Assembly (NCBI GenBank): GCA_015057325.1
Contig: SVEQ01000011.1
Location: 32,361-96,360, forward strand
Direction: 5' to 3'
From: Lachnospiraceae bacterium
Lineage (GTDB): Bacteria; Bacillota; Clostridia; Lachnospirales; Lachnospiraceae
Length of the DNA: 64,000 nucleotides
Position numbers and translations under genes: made by a program. The notes beneath the pieces are model-generated. The model saw only the letters and a program-made list of their open reading frames with translations. It did no database searches and had not been told where the DNA came from. Of the stretch, positions 44,981 through 54,579 are shown one piece after another; the first letter of the stretch is position 1; the number at the start of each line of letters is the position of its first letter.

Positions 44981-45490
44981 TCATGAAACAAATTCTGCCC
45001 CAAGCTTTTTTAGTCGCTTAAAATATTTATCCCGTTTTCTTACAAAAGTAGTTCCAATTGCATTGTTATTCAGTACGACCTTAAAGCCTAAATCACAAGC
45101 ACTAATGGCTGTCAATGAGACACAGCCTCCCCCATCCACGCCTACGAGTTCTATCAAATCAATTCCATTTTCCTTTATGAATGTGGTAAGTTTAGGATTT
45201 GAAAATGCATCTCCTTTATACTTAGTAAAACAATATTTACTATTTACATGTAGTCCTTTGACCAGTTCTGCTTGTAGTGTACCCTCATAACATTGAAATG
45301 GTGCAAACTTATTCCATATATTATTCCTCATAAGGTTTGAAATGTAAATAATAACGCTATCGGCGTTTTCATCAATAACTTTATTGACTCTCGCAACTAT
45401 ATCCCCCGGATACTTAAATATATTGGCATGGTTTTCTCCCACGGTAAACTCCTGCATATCAATTACCAGCAATGCTTTCTTCATTTCCAT
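44981..45490 (-). CDS. Isochorismatase-family cysteine hydrolase
   Basis: A 169-residue enzyme of the isochorismatase/nicotinamidase superfamily. The likely catalytic triad is D11 (LLVIDMQ), K90 (CFTKYKGDAF) and C123 (GVDGGGCVSLTA). The substrate cannot be inferred: nicotinamide, isochorismate and carbamates all use this fold. It is flanked by small unrelated genes in a loose same-strand run, with AGAGAGAAAATGGAA at the start region. Confidence 0.82.
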   Translation of the reverse strand: MEMKKALLVIDMQEFTVGENHANIFKYPGDIVARVNKVIDENADSVIIYISNLMRNNIWNKFAPFQCYEGTLQAELVKGLHVNSKYCFTKYKGDAFSNPKLTTFIKENGIDLIELVGVDGGGCVSLTAISACDLGFKVVLNNNAIGTTFVRKRDKYFKRLKKLGAEFVS

Positions 45491-45537
45491 TTTCTCTCCC
45501 TACAAATTGCGATTTGCTTAACCATTTATATAAAAAG

Positions 45538-45894
45538 TTATTTTTTCACTAAATACCGTCCAACTAAAATACACCCATATAAAAACCACAAGTAGAAATA
45601 CCAAAGCAACAGCGTTATTGCGGGGTATTCTATACTTGCTATCTTCATAACTATTGCGATGACAATCAATATCATGGAAAAAATATGTAGTGGATACCAT
45701 TTTTCTTTCCTATCTGTTATGAGATGCAAAATGGTAGTTGGCATAAAAGAGTAATCCATGCATATTACAAAGATTCCTACTACGTCATACCACCTTAAAG
45801 TCATTCCTTCATAGAAGACACCGCCTATAGCTATCGTTGTAAATACAAATACTGCGATGTCCATTATTCTGATTGTTTTCTTCAACACATTCAT
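45538..45894 (-). CDS. Small membrane protein of unknown function
   Basis: A 118-residue protein with four predicted membrane helices, a RKEKWYPLH loop and a basic C-terminus (GRYLVKK). No family recognised. AGGAG lies about ten bases before the ATG at 45894; a TTG three codons earlier is too close to that site. It sits between the isochorismatase-like and flavodoxin-like genes, 34 bp from the latter. Confidence 0.65.
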   Translation of the reverse strand: MNVLKKTIRIMDIAVFVFTTIAIGGVFYEGMTLRWYDVVGIFVICMDYSFMPTTILHLITDRKEKWYPLHIFSMILIVIAIVMKIASIEYPAITLLLWYFYLWFLYGCILVGRYLVKK

Positions 45895-45927
45895 GACCAG
45901 CAATACTCCTTTTATTCTGTTTACTTT

Positions 45928-46608
45928 TTAAAAATACCCATTTTCTTTCCAATACTCATACGTGTAGCTTCCCGCTCCCATGAATTTCCTAATAATAAAT
46001 TTGTTTATGAAATACATCAACACAGTTTTGGGGTATGGTATTTTCTTTTTCAAATAATAGAATTTGCGTGCTTTTCTTCGAATGGCTTTTTCTAATTTCA
46101 TTTGCCGCTTCTGGGGAATAGATAACCATTTATCTGTAAACATTCTAATTCCAAATGACTCAACTCTGTTAATTCCCCAATTCATTAAACAGCTCTTAAT
46201 TATTCTGACATTCTGCTTTGAACCGGATCCTGTCGTAATAATGAATGCCTTCTTTTGAAAACATGCTTTGCGCGGAGCGATCGTCATCTCCATAAACGAC
46301 AAGTGATCAAACAATGTTTTCATACTACCAGGCATACACGAAGCACCAAAATGAGGTGAAGCAAACACTAAAGCATCTGCTTCCATAATCGCTTTATATA
46401 TCGGATCAACATAATCTGCATGTGGACACTTCTCCCTTGGTCCTCTGAGACACATTTGGCATCCAACACAAAACTTTGGCATATCCTGTGGAAAATAAAA
46501 CTCCTTTAATTCAAGTTCTCCACATTTTGCCAACTCATCCAAAAAAAACCTTGTTACTGTATATGTGTTCCCCTTCCTAGGGCTTCCGTTAAATACCACA
46601 ACTCTCAT
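45928..46608 (-). CDS. Flavodoxin-like NAD(P)H-dependent oxidoreductase
   Basis: A 226-residue protein of the NADPH-dependent FMN reductase/iron-sulfur flavoprotein type. VVVFNGSPRKGNTYTV binds the FMN phosphate, and ADALVFASPHFGASCMPG is the typical second loop. CVGCQMCLRGPREKCPH carries clustered cysteines that could hold an Fe-S cluster or redox disulfide. The C-terminal 60 residues are basic. Electron partner and substrate are unknown. Confidence 0.8.
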   Translation of the reverse strand: MRVVVFNGSPRKGNTYTVTRFFLDELAKCGELELKEFYFPQDMPKFCVGCQMCLRGPREKCPHADYVDPIYKAIMEADALVFASPHFGASCMPGSMKTLFDHLSFMEMTIAPRKACFQKKAFIITTGSGSKQNVRIIKSCLMNWGINRVESFGIRMFTDKWLSIPQKRQMKLEKAIRRKARKFYYLKKKIPYPKTVLMYFINKFIIRKFMGAGSYTYEYWKENGYF

Positions 46609-46640
46609 ATCTTATCCTCGAACCCATTTATTCTGCACGT

Positions 46641-47015
46641 TTATATATATAATAGCAATTTATACTGCGATTTAATGTTCCAGCGTTCAACCTCCAACCA
46701 CTTCACAGCTCCCGAAAAATACTCAATCTTCTTTTCCAATGTGCCCATTATACCTTTGCCAAAAATTGTATACCACTCATGACATAGAAATTGAATTATA
46801 AACCACAATGATGTCCATACGAAAACAGCCCATTTCCCTATTTTTTCCTTAAATATGAATAAAACCATCACTGCTAAATAAATAAGATAAAATATTCCGT
46901 CATCTTTATATGAACGTGTGACCAAATATGAATCGCTAAAATATACACCTATCATATCAAGGAAAAACCACAGCAGAAGCACTATTTGCAGAATAACACA
47001 GTATTTTTTTTTCAT
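46641..47015 (-). CDS. Small membrane protein of unknown function
   Basis: A 124-residue protein with about three helices and an aromatic-rich, basic C-terminal part (GTLEKKIEYFSGAVKWLEVERW). No family recognised. It lies 32 bp upstream of the flavodoxin-like gene and may share its transcript. Its 3' end overlaps a TAGCAATTTATA-type motif also found near 44764. Confidence 0.6.
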   Translation of the reverse strand: MKKKYCVILQIVLLLWFFLDMIGVYFSDSYLVTRSYKDDGIFYLIYLAVMVLFIFKEKIGKWAVFVWTSLWFIIQFLCHEWYTIFGKGIMGTLEKKIEYFSGAVKWLEVERWNIKSQYKLLLYI

Positions 47016-47074
47016 TATTTATCACCAAACTCCCTATTTATCGTTCTCGTTTATATTAAAAGATATTTTCCGGT

Positions 47075-48184
47075 TTAATCTACGTCCAATCCATTAATAA
47101 ACTCTAAAACGATATTACCACACTCCTCCGGTCGTTGTTCATAGATTGCATGATCTCCGCCAATCAAAACCAACTCACAGTTTCCCATTTTTTCAAGATA
47201 TGGAATAAGTTTTGTGTTTCGGGCGTCTTCACACTGAGCCAACATAGTATCAAAAAAATCCTCATTGCCTTCATATTCCGTCGGTCTAAGTTTTGTGTCA
47301 ATATTATTCTTTGCAATCTGATTATTTAGCCATATGCTATTTTCTATCAGCTCATCTACATTCTGAAAACCCCAGCTGGCACAGACATAAAGCTTCGGTA
47401 CGTCATTCGTAATAATGCCGTTCCACGCATCCATAAGGTTTTGATTATGAAAATCATTCTCGGATAGGCATGCATAAGAATCCATCGACATCAAATTCAA
47501 GGCATCGCCCATGTTTTGTTCTTCTTCAGTAAACCCATTTGGATACAGAAAGCATTCTTTTCTTAGCATATATCTTCCAAATCCAAGTTTTGCCAGAAAA
47601 ATCTCTGCCTTATTCCCAAAACCTATTTCAATTTCCTCAAGCCCCATATCGTCTGAAAGCTGCGTTCCATCAAGGAAAACAATCGCCTCTATCTCATCAG
47701 GATACTTGCTTACCCAATAAGATGCATACGCACCTCCGATTGAATGTGGCATCAAAACATATGGCGCTTTAACACCTGCATTGTTCAATGCTTTCCTATA
47801 GTCCTCCACTATATAATCAATCGTCATTTCATTGTCCGTATCATCACTTAATCCATATCCGGCACGGTCAATAAAAACAACTGTATTTTCTTTCTCAAGA
47901 CACGCCGTCATCCTGCGCTCCGTAACGGAATAATCAGCCATACCAAGTCCCGCCAAAGATACTATGGTATGTTCTCCGTCCCGTTTTCCGAAAATGGTAA
48001 CATTGAGCGAATGATCTCCTACGGAAACTGGATTGTAATATCCATTTGCCTTCAGCAGTTTAATTTCCTGAGCAGTTTTTATTTTATGAAAGATATACGT
48101 TCCTGACACAATCACAAATAATACTGCAAGTACTGCCAAGAGAACACTTCTTATAATTTTGGTTGTTTTAGCTTTCTTTTTCAT
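47075..48184 (-). CDS. Membrane-anchored alpha/beta hydrolase
   Basis: A 369-residue protein with an N-terminal signal-anchor helix (SVLLAVLAVLFVIVSGTYIF) and an extracellular alpha/beta hydrolase domain. GLGMADYS is the oxyanion region, MPHSIGGAYASYW the nucleophile elbow (Pro in place of the first Gly), and GGDHAIYEQRP carries the catalytic His. It could be an esterase or lipase-like enzyme at the cell surface. It is a single gene. Confidence 0.82.
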   Translation of the reverse strand: MKKKAKTTKIIRSVLLAVLAVLFVIVSGTYIFHKIKTAQEIKLLKANGYYNPVSVGDHSLNVTIFGKRDGEHTIVSLAGLGMADYSVTERRMTACLEKENTVVFIDRAGYGLSDDTDNEMTIDYIVEDYRKALNNAGVKAPYVLMPHSIGGAYASYWVSKYPDEIEAIVFLDGTQLSDDMGLEEIEIGFGNKAEIFLAKLGFGRYMLRKECFLYPNGFTEEEQNMGDALNLMSMDSYACLSENDFHNQNLMDAWNGIITNDVPKLYVCASWGFQNVDELIENSIWLNNQIAKNNIDTKLRPTEYEGNEDFFDTMLAQCEDARNTKLIPYLEKMGNCELVLIGGDHAIYEQRPEECGNIVLEFINGLDVD

Positions 48185-48267
48185 ATATCTAATACAATTT
48201 CTCCTTTTAGTACGTTAAACTGAAAGATAAATTCAAACTACCCTATATCCTTGTTCTTCCAAAACAC

Positions 48268-48588
48268 TCATTGCTTTTTCTTCGGCGCTGGTAGTTCATC
48301 ATACATAGCCTCAAGCAAGGTTCTAAGGAACTCCCTGTTGTCGACATCATCTACCAACAGCATTTCTTTTGCCCCCTCATACGGGAGTTCCAAGTTTGCT
48401 TCTGGCATTAAAGTCTTTGCTGACTGTGTAGGCTTGACAAGAAAACGATCATCATAGATCCCTCCAACAATCCTCCCTCGATAGTAAATGATGTATTCTC
48501 CCATCATCGCTTTATATGTAATTTCATCCAACTTTGAAAGTTGTTCTAAAACAAAATCAAGATATTCTTTGCTCGACGCCATTGTCAT
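48268..48588 (-). CDS. TfoX N-terminal domain protein
   Basis: A 106-residue protein matching the TfoX/Sxy N-terminal domain: ITYKAMMGEYIIYYRGRIVGGIYDDRFLVK followed by PYEGAKEMLLVDDVDN. Stand-alone domains of this kind are common in Firmicutes and are not proven competence regulators. The ATG at 48588 (or 48582) overlaps the previous gene by about 30 bp; the longer frame starting at 48651 lies mostly within that gene and has no supporting ribosome site. Confidence 0.82.
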   Translation of the reverse strand: MTMASSKEYLDFVLEQLSKLDEITYKAMMGEYIIYYRGRIVGGIYDDRFLVKPTQSAKTLMPEANLELPYEGAKEMLLVDDVDNREFLRTLLEAMYDELPAPKKKQ

Positions 48589-49201
48589 CACCGCCTTTAG
48601 CACGTTTTTGAAACACTGCACTACGTATCTCAGCAATTTCTGTCTCAGCATTTAGCATATGAACCCTACAAAGCGGGCATGCCAAGCTGCCGTTTTCATC
48701 TTCAACTTTAACAGTCAAATACACCAGAGTTGGAATCATACGATAATGGCCTACTGTTGTTACTATATCAGCAATGCTGTCAAGTCTAAAAACAGGCCCG
48801 TTTTTTATAAATAGATAATATCTGCCAAGTCTAAACTGGTCCTCTTCAAATGGTTGCGCAGAAGCAAAGTCCATTAAAAGTCCCTGTCCTCCGTCTGCAG
48901 CAATGTAGGAACTTAGCCTTTTCGAAGAACCTGATCTCAGTCTGTAAGCAAGCCAGAAAAGAAAAGCAAACACGGCACCTACTGAGGCACCTATGGCCAC
49001 AGCTCCCCAAAGATTCATTCCCATAGCTGCCATAATAAGAGTTATTACGACTCCCTCAAGTACTGTAATCACAATAGGGATTGGTCCCAGCTTGGGCTTA
49101 CGCACTACTATGCAGTATTTATTTAGGGCATATCTTATCTGATTAAGCTGTTGCTCATTCATTATCCCATTAGTATAGGAATTCTGATTCATTTGCGACA
49201 T
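48557..49201 (-). CDS. Two-helix membrane protein of unknown function
   Basis: A 214-residue protein with a cytosolic N-terminus, two adjacent helices (IPIVITVLEGVVITLIMAAM and a second one ending LFWLAYRL) and a soluble C-terminal domain with FRLGRYYLFIKNGPVFRLDS. SLACPLCRV holds a CxxC. No family recognised. ATG at 49201 follows AGGAGG by 11 bases; the TTG just before it is an alternative. The open frame extending upstream contains the ribosome site and is rejected. Confidence 0.65.
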   Translation of the reverse strand: MSQMNQNSYTNGIMNEQQLNQIRYALNKYCIVVRKPKLGPIPIVITVLEGVVITLIMAAMGMNLWGAVAIGASVGAVFAFLFWLAYRLRSGSSKRLSSYIAADGGQGLLMDFASAQPFEEDQFRLGRYYLFIKNGPVFRLDSIADIVTTVGHYRMIPTLVYLTVKVEDENGSLACPLCRVHMLNAETEIAEIRSAVFQKRAKGGDDNGVEQRIS

Positions 49202-49345
49202 CAACGTTAAAACCTCCTGTAACAAAGAATTATCTCTGTAATCTCTGATTTGTCATTCTCGATTATCTTAAAAGATAATTATTCTACGTTAGTTTTGTAT
49301 ATTCTTGTAGTAAAATAAGACAAAAAATCTATTCTCTAAAAATAC

Positions 49346-49864
49346 CTATATATTTTCTTTATGTTCTACGCGGTCATAATCCACATATTTTAATTCCCTG
49401 TGGCCATCATTTTTCACCGTCAGCAGTACATCATTTACATACGCACCAACATTAAAGAAACCATACTGCACATCTCCGTTTCTGAAAAAACCCATCCATG
49501 TCAGTTCCGATTCTTCCATCATTTTTTCTTCATCTTGTCCCTCCGGTAGTAAATCCGGCCTAAAGAGAAAGTATTCATTAACAATTTTTGATACTTCGTA
49601 AATCCTGTTTTCTTTGTCAGACAAAAACTCTTCGTACTTGCCAAAACAAAATGAGGCCTCTGTCGTGTCTGGGCTGTCGGTGTCCAGATATACGTCAATC
49701 TCGCCATCCTCTCCGGTGATAAAATTCTCATAACCATACTCGTTTACATTTGGACTAGCAAAATATTTGAAACGGCCATATGGTTTTTCAATAATGATCT
49801 CATCTTCCTTGGGAGCAACCGGCTCTTTTTCCTTTTTTGAAAACAGTTTGTCAAACAAACCCAT
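49346..49864 (-). CDS. Soluble acidic protein of unknown function
   Basis: A 172-residue acidic protein with MGLFDKLFSKKEKE at the start, then beta-rich sequence (GRFKYFASPNVNEYGYENF, GEIDVYLDTDSPD). It may be a tail- or immunity-like small protein, but no family is recognised. GGAGGACATCA is its ribosome site, and a promoter of the CTGACA/TATATA type lies at 49916-49944. Confidence 0.6.
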   Translation of the reverse strand: MGLFDKLFSKKEKEPVAPKEDEIIIEKPYGRFKYFASPNVNEYGYENFITGEDGEIDVYLDTDSPDTTEASFCFGKYEEFLSDKENRIYEVSKIVNEYFLFRPDLLPEGQDEEKMMEESELTWMGFFRNGDVQYGFFNVGAYVNDVLLTVKNDGHRELKYVDYDRVEHKENI

Positions 49865-49915
49865 ATTGATGTCCTCCTTTTGTTAGTTGATAATACGTTA
49901 TCGGTTATATTATTA

Positions 49916-49944
49916 TATATACCACATTCACCCACATCTGTCAG
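49916..49944 (-). promoter_or_regulatory. Promoter of the gene at 49346-49864
   Basis: On the minus strand CTGACA (49939-49944), 17 bp ending ATGTGG, TATATA (49916-49921). The -35 and spacer closely match those at 61914-61942. Confidence 0.68.
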
Positions 49945-50000
49945 CACACAATGGCTGGGATCTGTTTTTCAAGTGCAGACGTTCATAAAAAGAACAAAAA

Positions 50001-50034
50001 GGCAAGAACAGTATCAAAACACACCATTCCTGCC
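50001..50034 (-). terminator. Terminator of the leucine-rich surface protein gene
   Basis: GGCAAGAACAGTAT (50001-50014) pairs imperfectly with the segment ending CATTCCTGCC (50034), six bases behind the stop codon. A TTTTTG run follows on the minus strand. Confidence 0.7.
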
Positions 50035-50040
50035 CATATT

Positions 50041-52053
50041 TTACGCTTTCTTTATTTTTTGTTTCTTTCCTTTCACTCCAACACTCTTAAGAATCTTTCG
50101 ATAAGATTTAAGTTTACTCTTCGGAACATTAACAACCGCTTTCTTGTTAATGTTCTTAAATGCATTCTTTCCTACTGACTTCTTCGTTAGCTTGGTTGTC
50201 TTTATTTTGACATCCTTTAAGTTGGAACATCCACAAAATGCATTCTTTCCAATCTTCTTAATATTCTTGCCAATTACTACTTTTTTTATTTTCTTGTTAT
50301 TTTTAAATGCATTAGCTTTAATTTCAGTTACTTTGTACTTCTTATTGTTTATTGTAATCTCATCAGGCACTACAGCTGTTGTTATATTAGTTATTGTTAT
50401 TGAGTTATAAGTTACAGTTAAGTTCTTATCTGTTGAAGTTACTGTATAAGAAGTACCTGTCGTTTCATCCTTAACATCATCACCTTTTTGAGGTTCAATT
50501 TCTGTTGTTATAACAATAGGTACAAATGGGGATGACGGATTACCATTTTCTTTATTTTCAGTTAACTTTAATAAAACTGTATCTGCCGACGTAATCTCTT
50601 TTGTTCCCGCTTCATCAGCAAAGAGTTTTTTACAGGTCTCGTCAGTACATTCAAAGTATTCTATATTACCCTCGGAGTTTTTTGTCGGCTCTACTCTTGT
50701 GTGTTTGACTAGCTTATGCTTATGCGGTATATCCTTATATGTTGCAGTAACCGTAACTGCCTTTGCAGGCATTGTAAATGTTGTGGTTGATGAAGTTGCA
50801 CTTGCAAAAGCAACACCATCCTCAGTAATCCATTTATCAAATTGTTTTCCATCAGCCGGATAATCAGCTTTTATTGTGACGGTTTCAGCTTCCTTATATT
50901 GGCCTTCTCCGATTCCATTTTTTACAACAACAGCAAATTTCACCTCCGGGAAACATACTTTTTTATATTCATTAAGTGTTTGACCAAGATCACTAATTAT
51001 TATCTTATTATAACCTTGCGTACCTTCAATATCTGTCCAACCGGTTCCGGAAACTTCATTAAGTACTTCGCCTCCAATAGCTTTTGTAGTTCCTAATGCC
51101 GAAAGATTTGAACCTTCTTTTACATATATTTTGTTTGATGCGTTCAATAGACCAAAACCAGCTTTACTAACCTTCCCACTTGAAGCAACAACAACACTTT
51201 CATTTTTAACAAATATTTCTCCCACTGCCCACAGGCCTATACTCTTACCAAACTCCGATTCACCACCTGTAACTGTCATTGTTCCACCATCACTTATAAA
51301 TCTGCCATTTGTATCAAATCCAACACTAAAACCATCTTGAGTTTCTCCACCCGATGCCGAAATCACACCGCCATTTATAGTCATATCACCTTTTGAAAAA
51401 ACACCACAACTTAAACTATCACTTTGTTTTTTGTTGATTTTCCCGCCTGTAGCCGTTATATTTCCACCTTTAATTTTTATTGTTCCATTGTAACTCTCAC
51501 CACCAGCACAAATCCCAAAACTCATATATTGGGTATTTCCACCTTCCACAATTATTGTACCATTTTCCACAATAAGATTTCCAACAACCATAATACCATC
51601 ACTCTCACTTCCAGCTTGGTTCGAAGCACCCGGACGCAATGTGAGACTGTCTTCTAACTTATCAGCCGTAATTGTGACCGTACACTGAGTTGGGCTATTA
51701 ATTCCTGCCTTATGTTGAACGTTTTTATCATCGGTAAATACATTTTCACCTTCAATCTTAATCTTTAAATTGCTATTTTTGATATAAAGAATACCATACG
51801 AATCACTACTCGTTTGCTTTGTACATCCTGCATTATTAAAATTGGTCAATGTTAATGTACTACTGGAAGCATTATACTCTGCCTTTCCGGAAAATTTCGG
51901 ATTATCCGAATTGTCAATAACCGTATTCTCTGATGTAAACTGAACACCGCCAACATATAAACCATAATCTGCCGCTTTAACCGGACTGATTATCATAAAC
52001 ATGCCACATATAGTAAGTGTAAAAAATGATATTATACCTCTTCTATAATTCAT
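50041..52053 (-). CDS. Secreted surface protein with InlB-like repeat and BspA-type leucine-rich repeats
   Basis: A 670-residue protein with a signal peptide (helix ICGMFMIISPV, cleavage likely after VKA). Residues about 28-340 are beta-helix-like, rich in Gly, Asn and Thr (repeated TINGGVISASGGE-type units). An InlB B-repeat (about 370-440, GKQFDKWITEDGVAF) and a HKLVKHTRVEPTKNSEGN module follow. The C-terminus carries LRR_5 repeats (KVTEIKANAFKNNKKIKKVV) and a Lys-rich tail. No sortase motif is seen; the basic tail may bind the wall. Binding to host or plant polymers is likely, ligand unknown. Confidence 0.85.
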   Translation of the reverse strand: MNYRRGIISFFTLTICGMFMIISPVKAADYGLYVGGVQFTSENTVIDNSDNPKFSGKAEYNASSSTLTLTNFNNAGCTKQTSSDSYGILYIKNSNLKIKIEGENVFTDDKNVQHKAGINSPTQCTVTITADKLEDSLTLRPGASNQAGSESDGIMVVGNLIVENGTIIVEGGNTQYMSFGICAGGESYNGTIKIKGGNITATGGKINKKQSDSLSCGVFSKGDMTINGGVISASGGETQDGFSVGFDTNGRFISDGGTMTVTGGESEFGKSIGLWAVGEIFVKNESVVVASSGKVSKAGFGLLNASNKIYVKEGSNLSALGTTKAIGGEVLNEVSGTGWTDIEGTQGYNKIIISDLGQTLNEYKKVCFPEVKFAVVVKNGIGEGQYKEAETVTIKADYPADGKQFDKWITEDGVAFASATSSTTTFTMPAKAVTVTATYKDIPHKHKLVKHTRVEPTKNSEGNIEYFECTDETCKKLFADEAGTKEITSADTVLLKLTENKENGNPSSPFVPIVITTEIEPQKGDDVKDETTGTSYTVTSTDKNLTVTYNSITITNITTAVVPDEITINNKKYKVTEIKANAFKNNKKIKKVVIGKNIKKIGKNAFCGCSNLKDVKIKTTKLTKKSVGKNAFKNINKKAVVNVPKSKLKSYRKILKSVGVKGKKQKIKKA

Positions 52054-52211
52054 AATCCCAAAACCTCCGTTTGCAATAATATAATAAACACAAATTAGTA
52101 TATCAGATACAATTTAAAATTTCATTATCATTTTTAATGACATAATAGAAACAAAAACTCACTTCAAGATTTATTTTATATAAACTTACGGATGTTTCAT
52201 CAATTACTATC

Positions 52212-52673
52212 TTAGAAATAAGCGGCAAGTGATGGTATACAAGCAATAACTCCGCTTGCCGTAACCAAAAGTCCTCCCCCCATAAAGGAAATCATGAATG
52301 TTCTGGATAAAAGCTTTGCATCTTTTTCTCCTATTTCATCCGTCTTTCCCTTAAAAATCATTCCAAGAGCCCAACCAAGGTAAGTAAATAACAGTCCTCC
52401 GGAAATAAGTGCAACGCCATCTATGTTGAGACGAATAAACGGATGATATGCATTTACCAAAAACACAACTGCAACAACCAATACAATAACTAAAATCGGT
52501 GTCATGAGATGGATTGAACGCAAGGTGCTCTCTGCTTCCTTACGCCTTTCATCATTGGCACTAAGAACATCATCGTCAAGAATTCTTTTATTGTTAGTTG
52601 ATGCATTTAACAGAATGTATCCCCAGACACCAGCCACAATCAGTACCGGGATAAAAATCTCAAGTGCAGACAT
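52212..52673 (-). CDS. Four-helix membrane protein of unknown function
   Basis: A 153-residue protein with helices near 5-22, 55-75, 85-105 and 128-150 and a charged loop NNKRILDDDVLSANDERRKEAE. No family recognised. It lies 39 bp behind the permease gene in the same direction and may be cotranscribed with it. Confidence 0.6.
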   Translation of the reverse strand: MSALEIFIPVLIVAGVWGYILLNASTNNKRILDDDVLSANDERRKEAESTLRSIHLMTPILVIVLVVAVVFLVNAYHPFIRLNIDGVALISGGLLFTYLGWALGMIFKGKTDEIGEKDAKLLSRTFMISFMGGGLLVTASGVIACIPSLAAYF

Positions 52674-52712
52674 ATTTTTTTCCTTTCAAAAAACAATAAT
52701 TATAATCTAGGT

Positions 52713-53828
52713 TTATCCTATCATAACAAGGAATAACGACAGAATTGCAAGAAAAACAACATTTACCATAGTGAAAGCGAGAAGATAATGCTCGCCTTCT
52801 GTTTTTATTGTGTTAAAGAATTTGTAAGTAATCAGACTTGCCATACTTGCAATAAGAGTTCCAAGTCCACCGAGATTTGAGCCTATAACAAGAGCTTTTC
52901 CGTTCTTTGTAAATGTTGAAAGCAACATCGCTGCCGGAACATTACTTATAATCTGCGATGACAAAATAGCCGCCAACGTTGTATTCTTATCAACAATTAC
53001 CGAAAGGTATGAGTATATAAAATCAATTCTTCCCAAGTTTCCAATAAGAATAAAGAAGAAAACAAATGTAAGCAACAGACCATAATCTACATTTTTAAAT
53101 GCTTTTCTGTCAAAGATAAGTATAACTACCGAAACTATACCGAGCATAAAAGGTGCAGGTATTATATCTGATACTGCAAGTACACAAACACCAAAAAGTG
53201 CCATGTATACGATAAACGGAATCTTTTCCGGTGCATCCACGTCCTTGGACACAGCTGTATCAAGAGTTTTATCTGTTATATTGAGAATGATAACGCTTAT
53301 CACTAAGAGAATAAGCGATACTGCACTGTACGGAATCATTTGCTTAATAAAGCTCCCCAGCTTCATATGGTAAAGTGAATACAAGTAAAGATTCTGCGGA
53401 TTTCCGATTGGAGTAAGCATACTTCCCAAATTGGCAGATACCGTCATCAAAATAAGCGTATACATAGTTCTACGTTTGTCCTTGTATTTTTTTAGTACAT
53501 TAATAGCAAACGGAACAAGTGTTACCAAAGTAACATCGTTAGTAAGAAGCATGCTCATAAAAAAAGCAAGCACAACAAGTAAAAGTGAGATATTCCTTTC
53601 GGAATGGATTCTCCCCAGAAGTTTTGAGGTAAGATAATCAAATGTACCGATTCTGATTAATGCACTTACGACCAGCATAAGTGAAAAAAGAATTGCAAGG
53701 ACTCTGAAATTAATATAGCCCTGATATTTACTATCCGGCACAACTATAAAACACGAAACAGCTGCAAGTATACCGGACACAAAAAGAATAGTATCGTTTT
53801 TAAATGAATTAATCAATTTTGCTTTCAT
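52713..53828 (-). CDS. SLC13/ArsB/NhaD-like ion permease
   Basis: A 371-residue protein with about ten helices and the two inverted-repeat signature regions of the ion-transporter superfamily: MSMLLTNDVTLVTLVPFA and MTVSANLGSMLTPIGNPQN, then SQIISNVPAAMLLS and IGSNLGGLGTLIASMAS. Candidate substrates are sodium with protons, arsenite or dicarboxylates. The start is ATG 53828: in the longer frame the first codon falls inside the promoter, whose -10 ends at 53866. Confidence 0.83.
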   Translation of the reverse strand: MKAKLINSFKNDTILFVSGILAAVSCFIVVPDSKYQGYINFRVLAILFSLMLVVSALIRIGTFDYLTSKLLGRIHSERNISLLLVVLAFFMSMLLTNDVTLVTLVPFAINVLKKYKDKRRTMYTLILMTVSANLGSMLTPIGNPQNLYLYSLYHMKLGSFIKQMIPYSAVSLILLVISVIILNITDKTLDTAVSKDVDAPEKIPFIVYMALFGVCVLAVSDIIPAPFMLGIVSVVILIFDRKAFKNVDYGLLLTFVFFFILIGNLGRIDFIYSYLSVIVDKNTTLAAILSSQIISNVPAAMLLSTFTKNGKALVIGSNLGGLGTLIASMASLITYKFFNTIKTEGEHYLLAFTMVNVVFLAILSLFLVMIG

Positions 53829-53865
53829 TTCCAATTCGCTTTCTGTTTCAATTTTCCAAGAGCAA

Positions 53866-53894
53866 ATTATATTCAATCACTAATTCATTGTCAA
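53866..53894 (-). promoter_or_regulatory. Promoter of the SLC13/ArsB-like permease gene
   Basis: On the minus strand TTGACA (53889-53894), 17 bp, TATAAT (53866-53871): a perfect consensus promoter. It fixes the downstream translational start of the permease. Confidence 0.82.
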
Positions 53895-54055
53895 GTTGTG
53901 TCATTTTATAAACTGTTTTTTACTGAAAGTCTAGATTTTCAAAAACCCTCTATTTTCTTTTCATATTTCTGTTAGTATGCTATTATTAAATTACGGAATA
54001 ATCATGAGATTTTTAAGAATTGTCTTATTAACAATTAAATGAGGGTGTAAAAAGA

Positions 54056-54571
54056 ATGGATGAAAACAAACAATCTTTATATATTATTATATTTATTAGT
54101 GCAATTATAGTCGGCTTAACGACAGCCTGGTTTATTCATCTTAATAACGCATTAAACTGGGATATTCATGAAACAATGACTGCAGAAGAAAAGACAGACT
54201 TTAGTTGCAGGGCGTTGCTCCCATCGATAGCTGACTGCCTGGAACGTTATGGAGACAAAGGACTTCGAGATTCTGAATACATGGTTGAAAGTTGTTTGTT
54301 TTCAAACAAAGAAGAGTTCATAGAAGGATTACCGAAAAGTTTTTCTGTGTCTATTGAAAAAACTCTGAACGAGGGCGTTCCTGAAAGTGCAACTGATCTT
54401 AGGGGAGTTTCCGTTGAGCGATATGCAGTAATGTACGAATTACCTGTAGCGACAAAAGACGAACTTGACGCAAAGTATGAGTATTATACTTACGGCTGCT
54501 TTATCAACTACTATATTTTAAAATACGAGGACGGAAGTTTCCGTTTTGCGGTTGATATTGCCAATACATAA
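54056..54571 (+). CDS. Membrane-anchored protein of unknown function
   Basis: A 171-residue protein with one N-terminal helix (LYIIIFISAIIVGLTTAWFI) and an exported domain (ALLPSIADCLERYGDKGLRD, EYYTYGCFINYYILKYED). There are three cysteines outside. No family recognised. GAGGGTGTAAAAAGA precedes the ATG. It converges on pdxR with only eight bases between stop codons. Confidence 0.62.
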   Translation: MDENKQSLYIIIFISAIIVGLTTAWFIHLNNALNWDIHETMTAEEKTDFSCRALLPSIADCLERYGDKGLRDSEYMVESCLFSNKEEFIEGLPKSFSVSIEKTLNEGVPESATDLRGVSVERYAVMYELPVATKDELDAKYEYYTYGCFINYYILKYEDGSFRFAVDIANT

Positions 54572-54579
54572 ATCCGTTC

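Noticed and set aside
44859..45290. Plus-strand 143-codon frame
   Set aside because: It lies opposite the isochorismatase-family gene and has no ribosome site or recognisable fold.
44755..46670. TAGCAATTTATA(T/C)TGC repeated at about 44764 and 46650 as a mobile repeat
   Set aside because: Two short AT-rich matches are too few to support an element; one forms the end of a coding frame.
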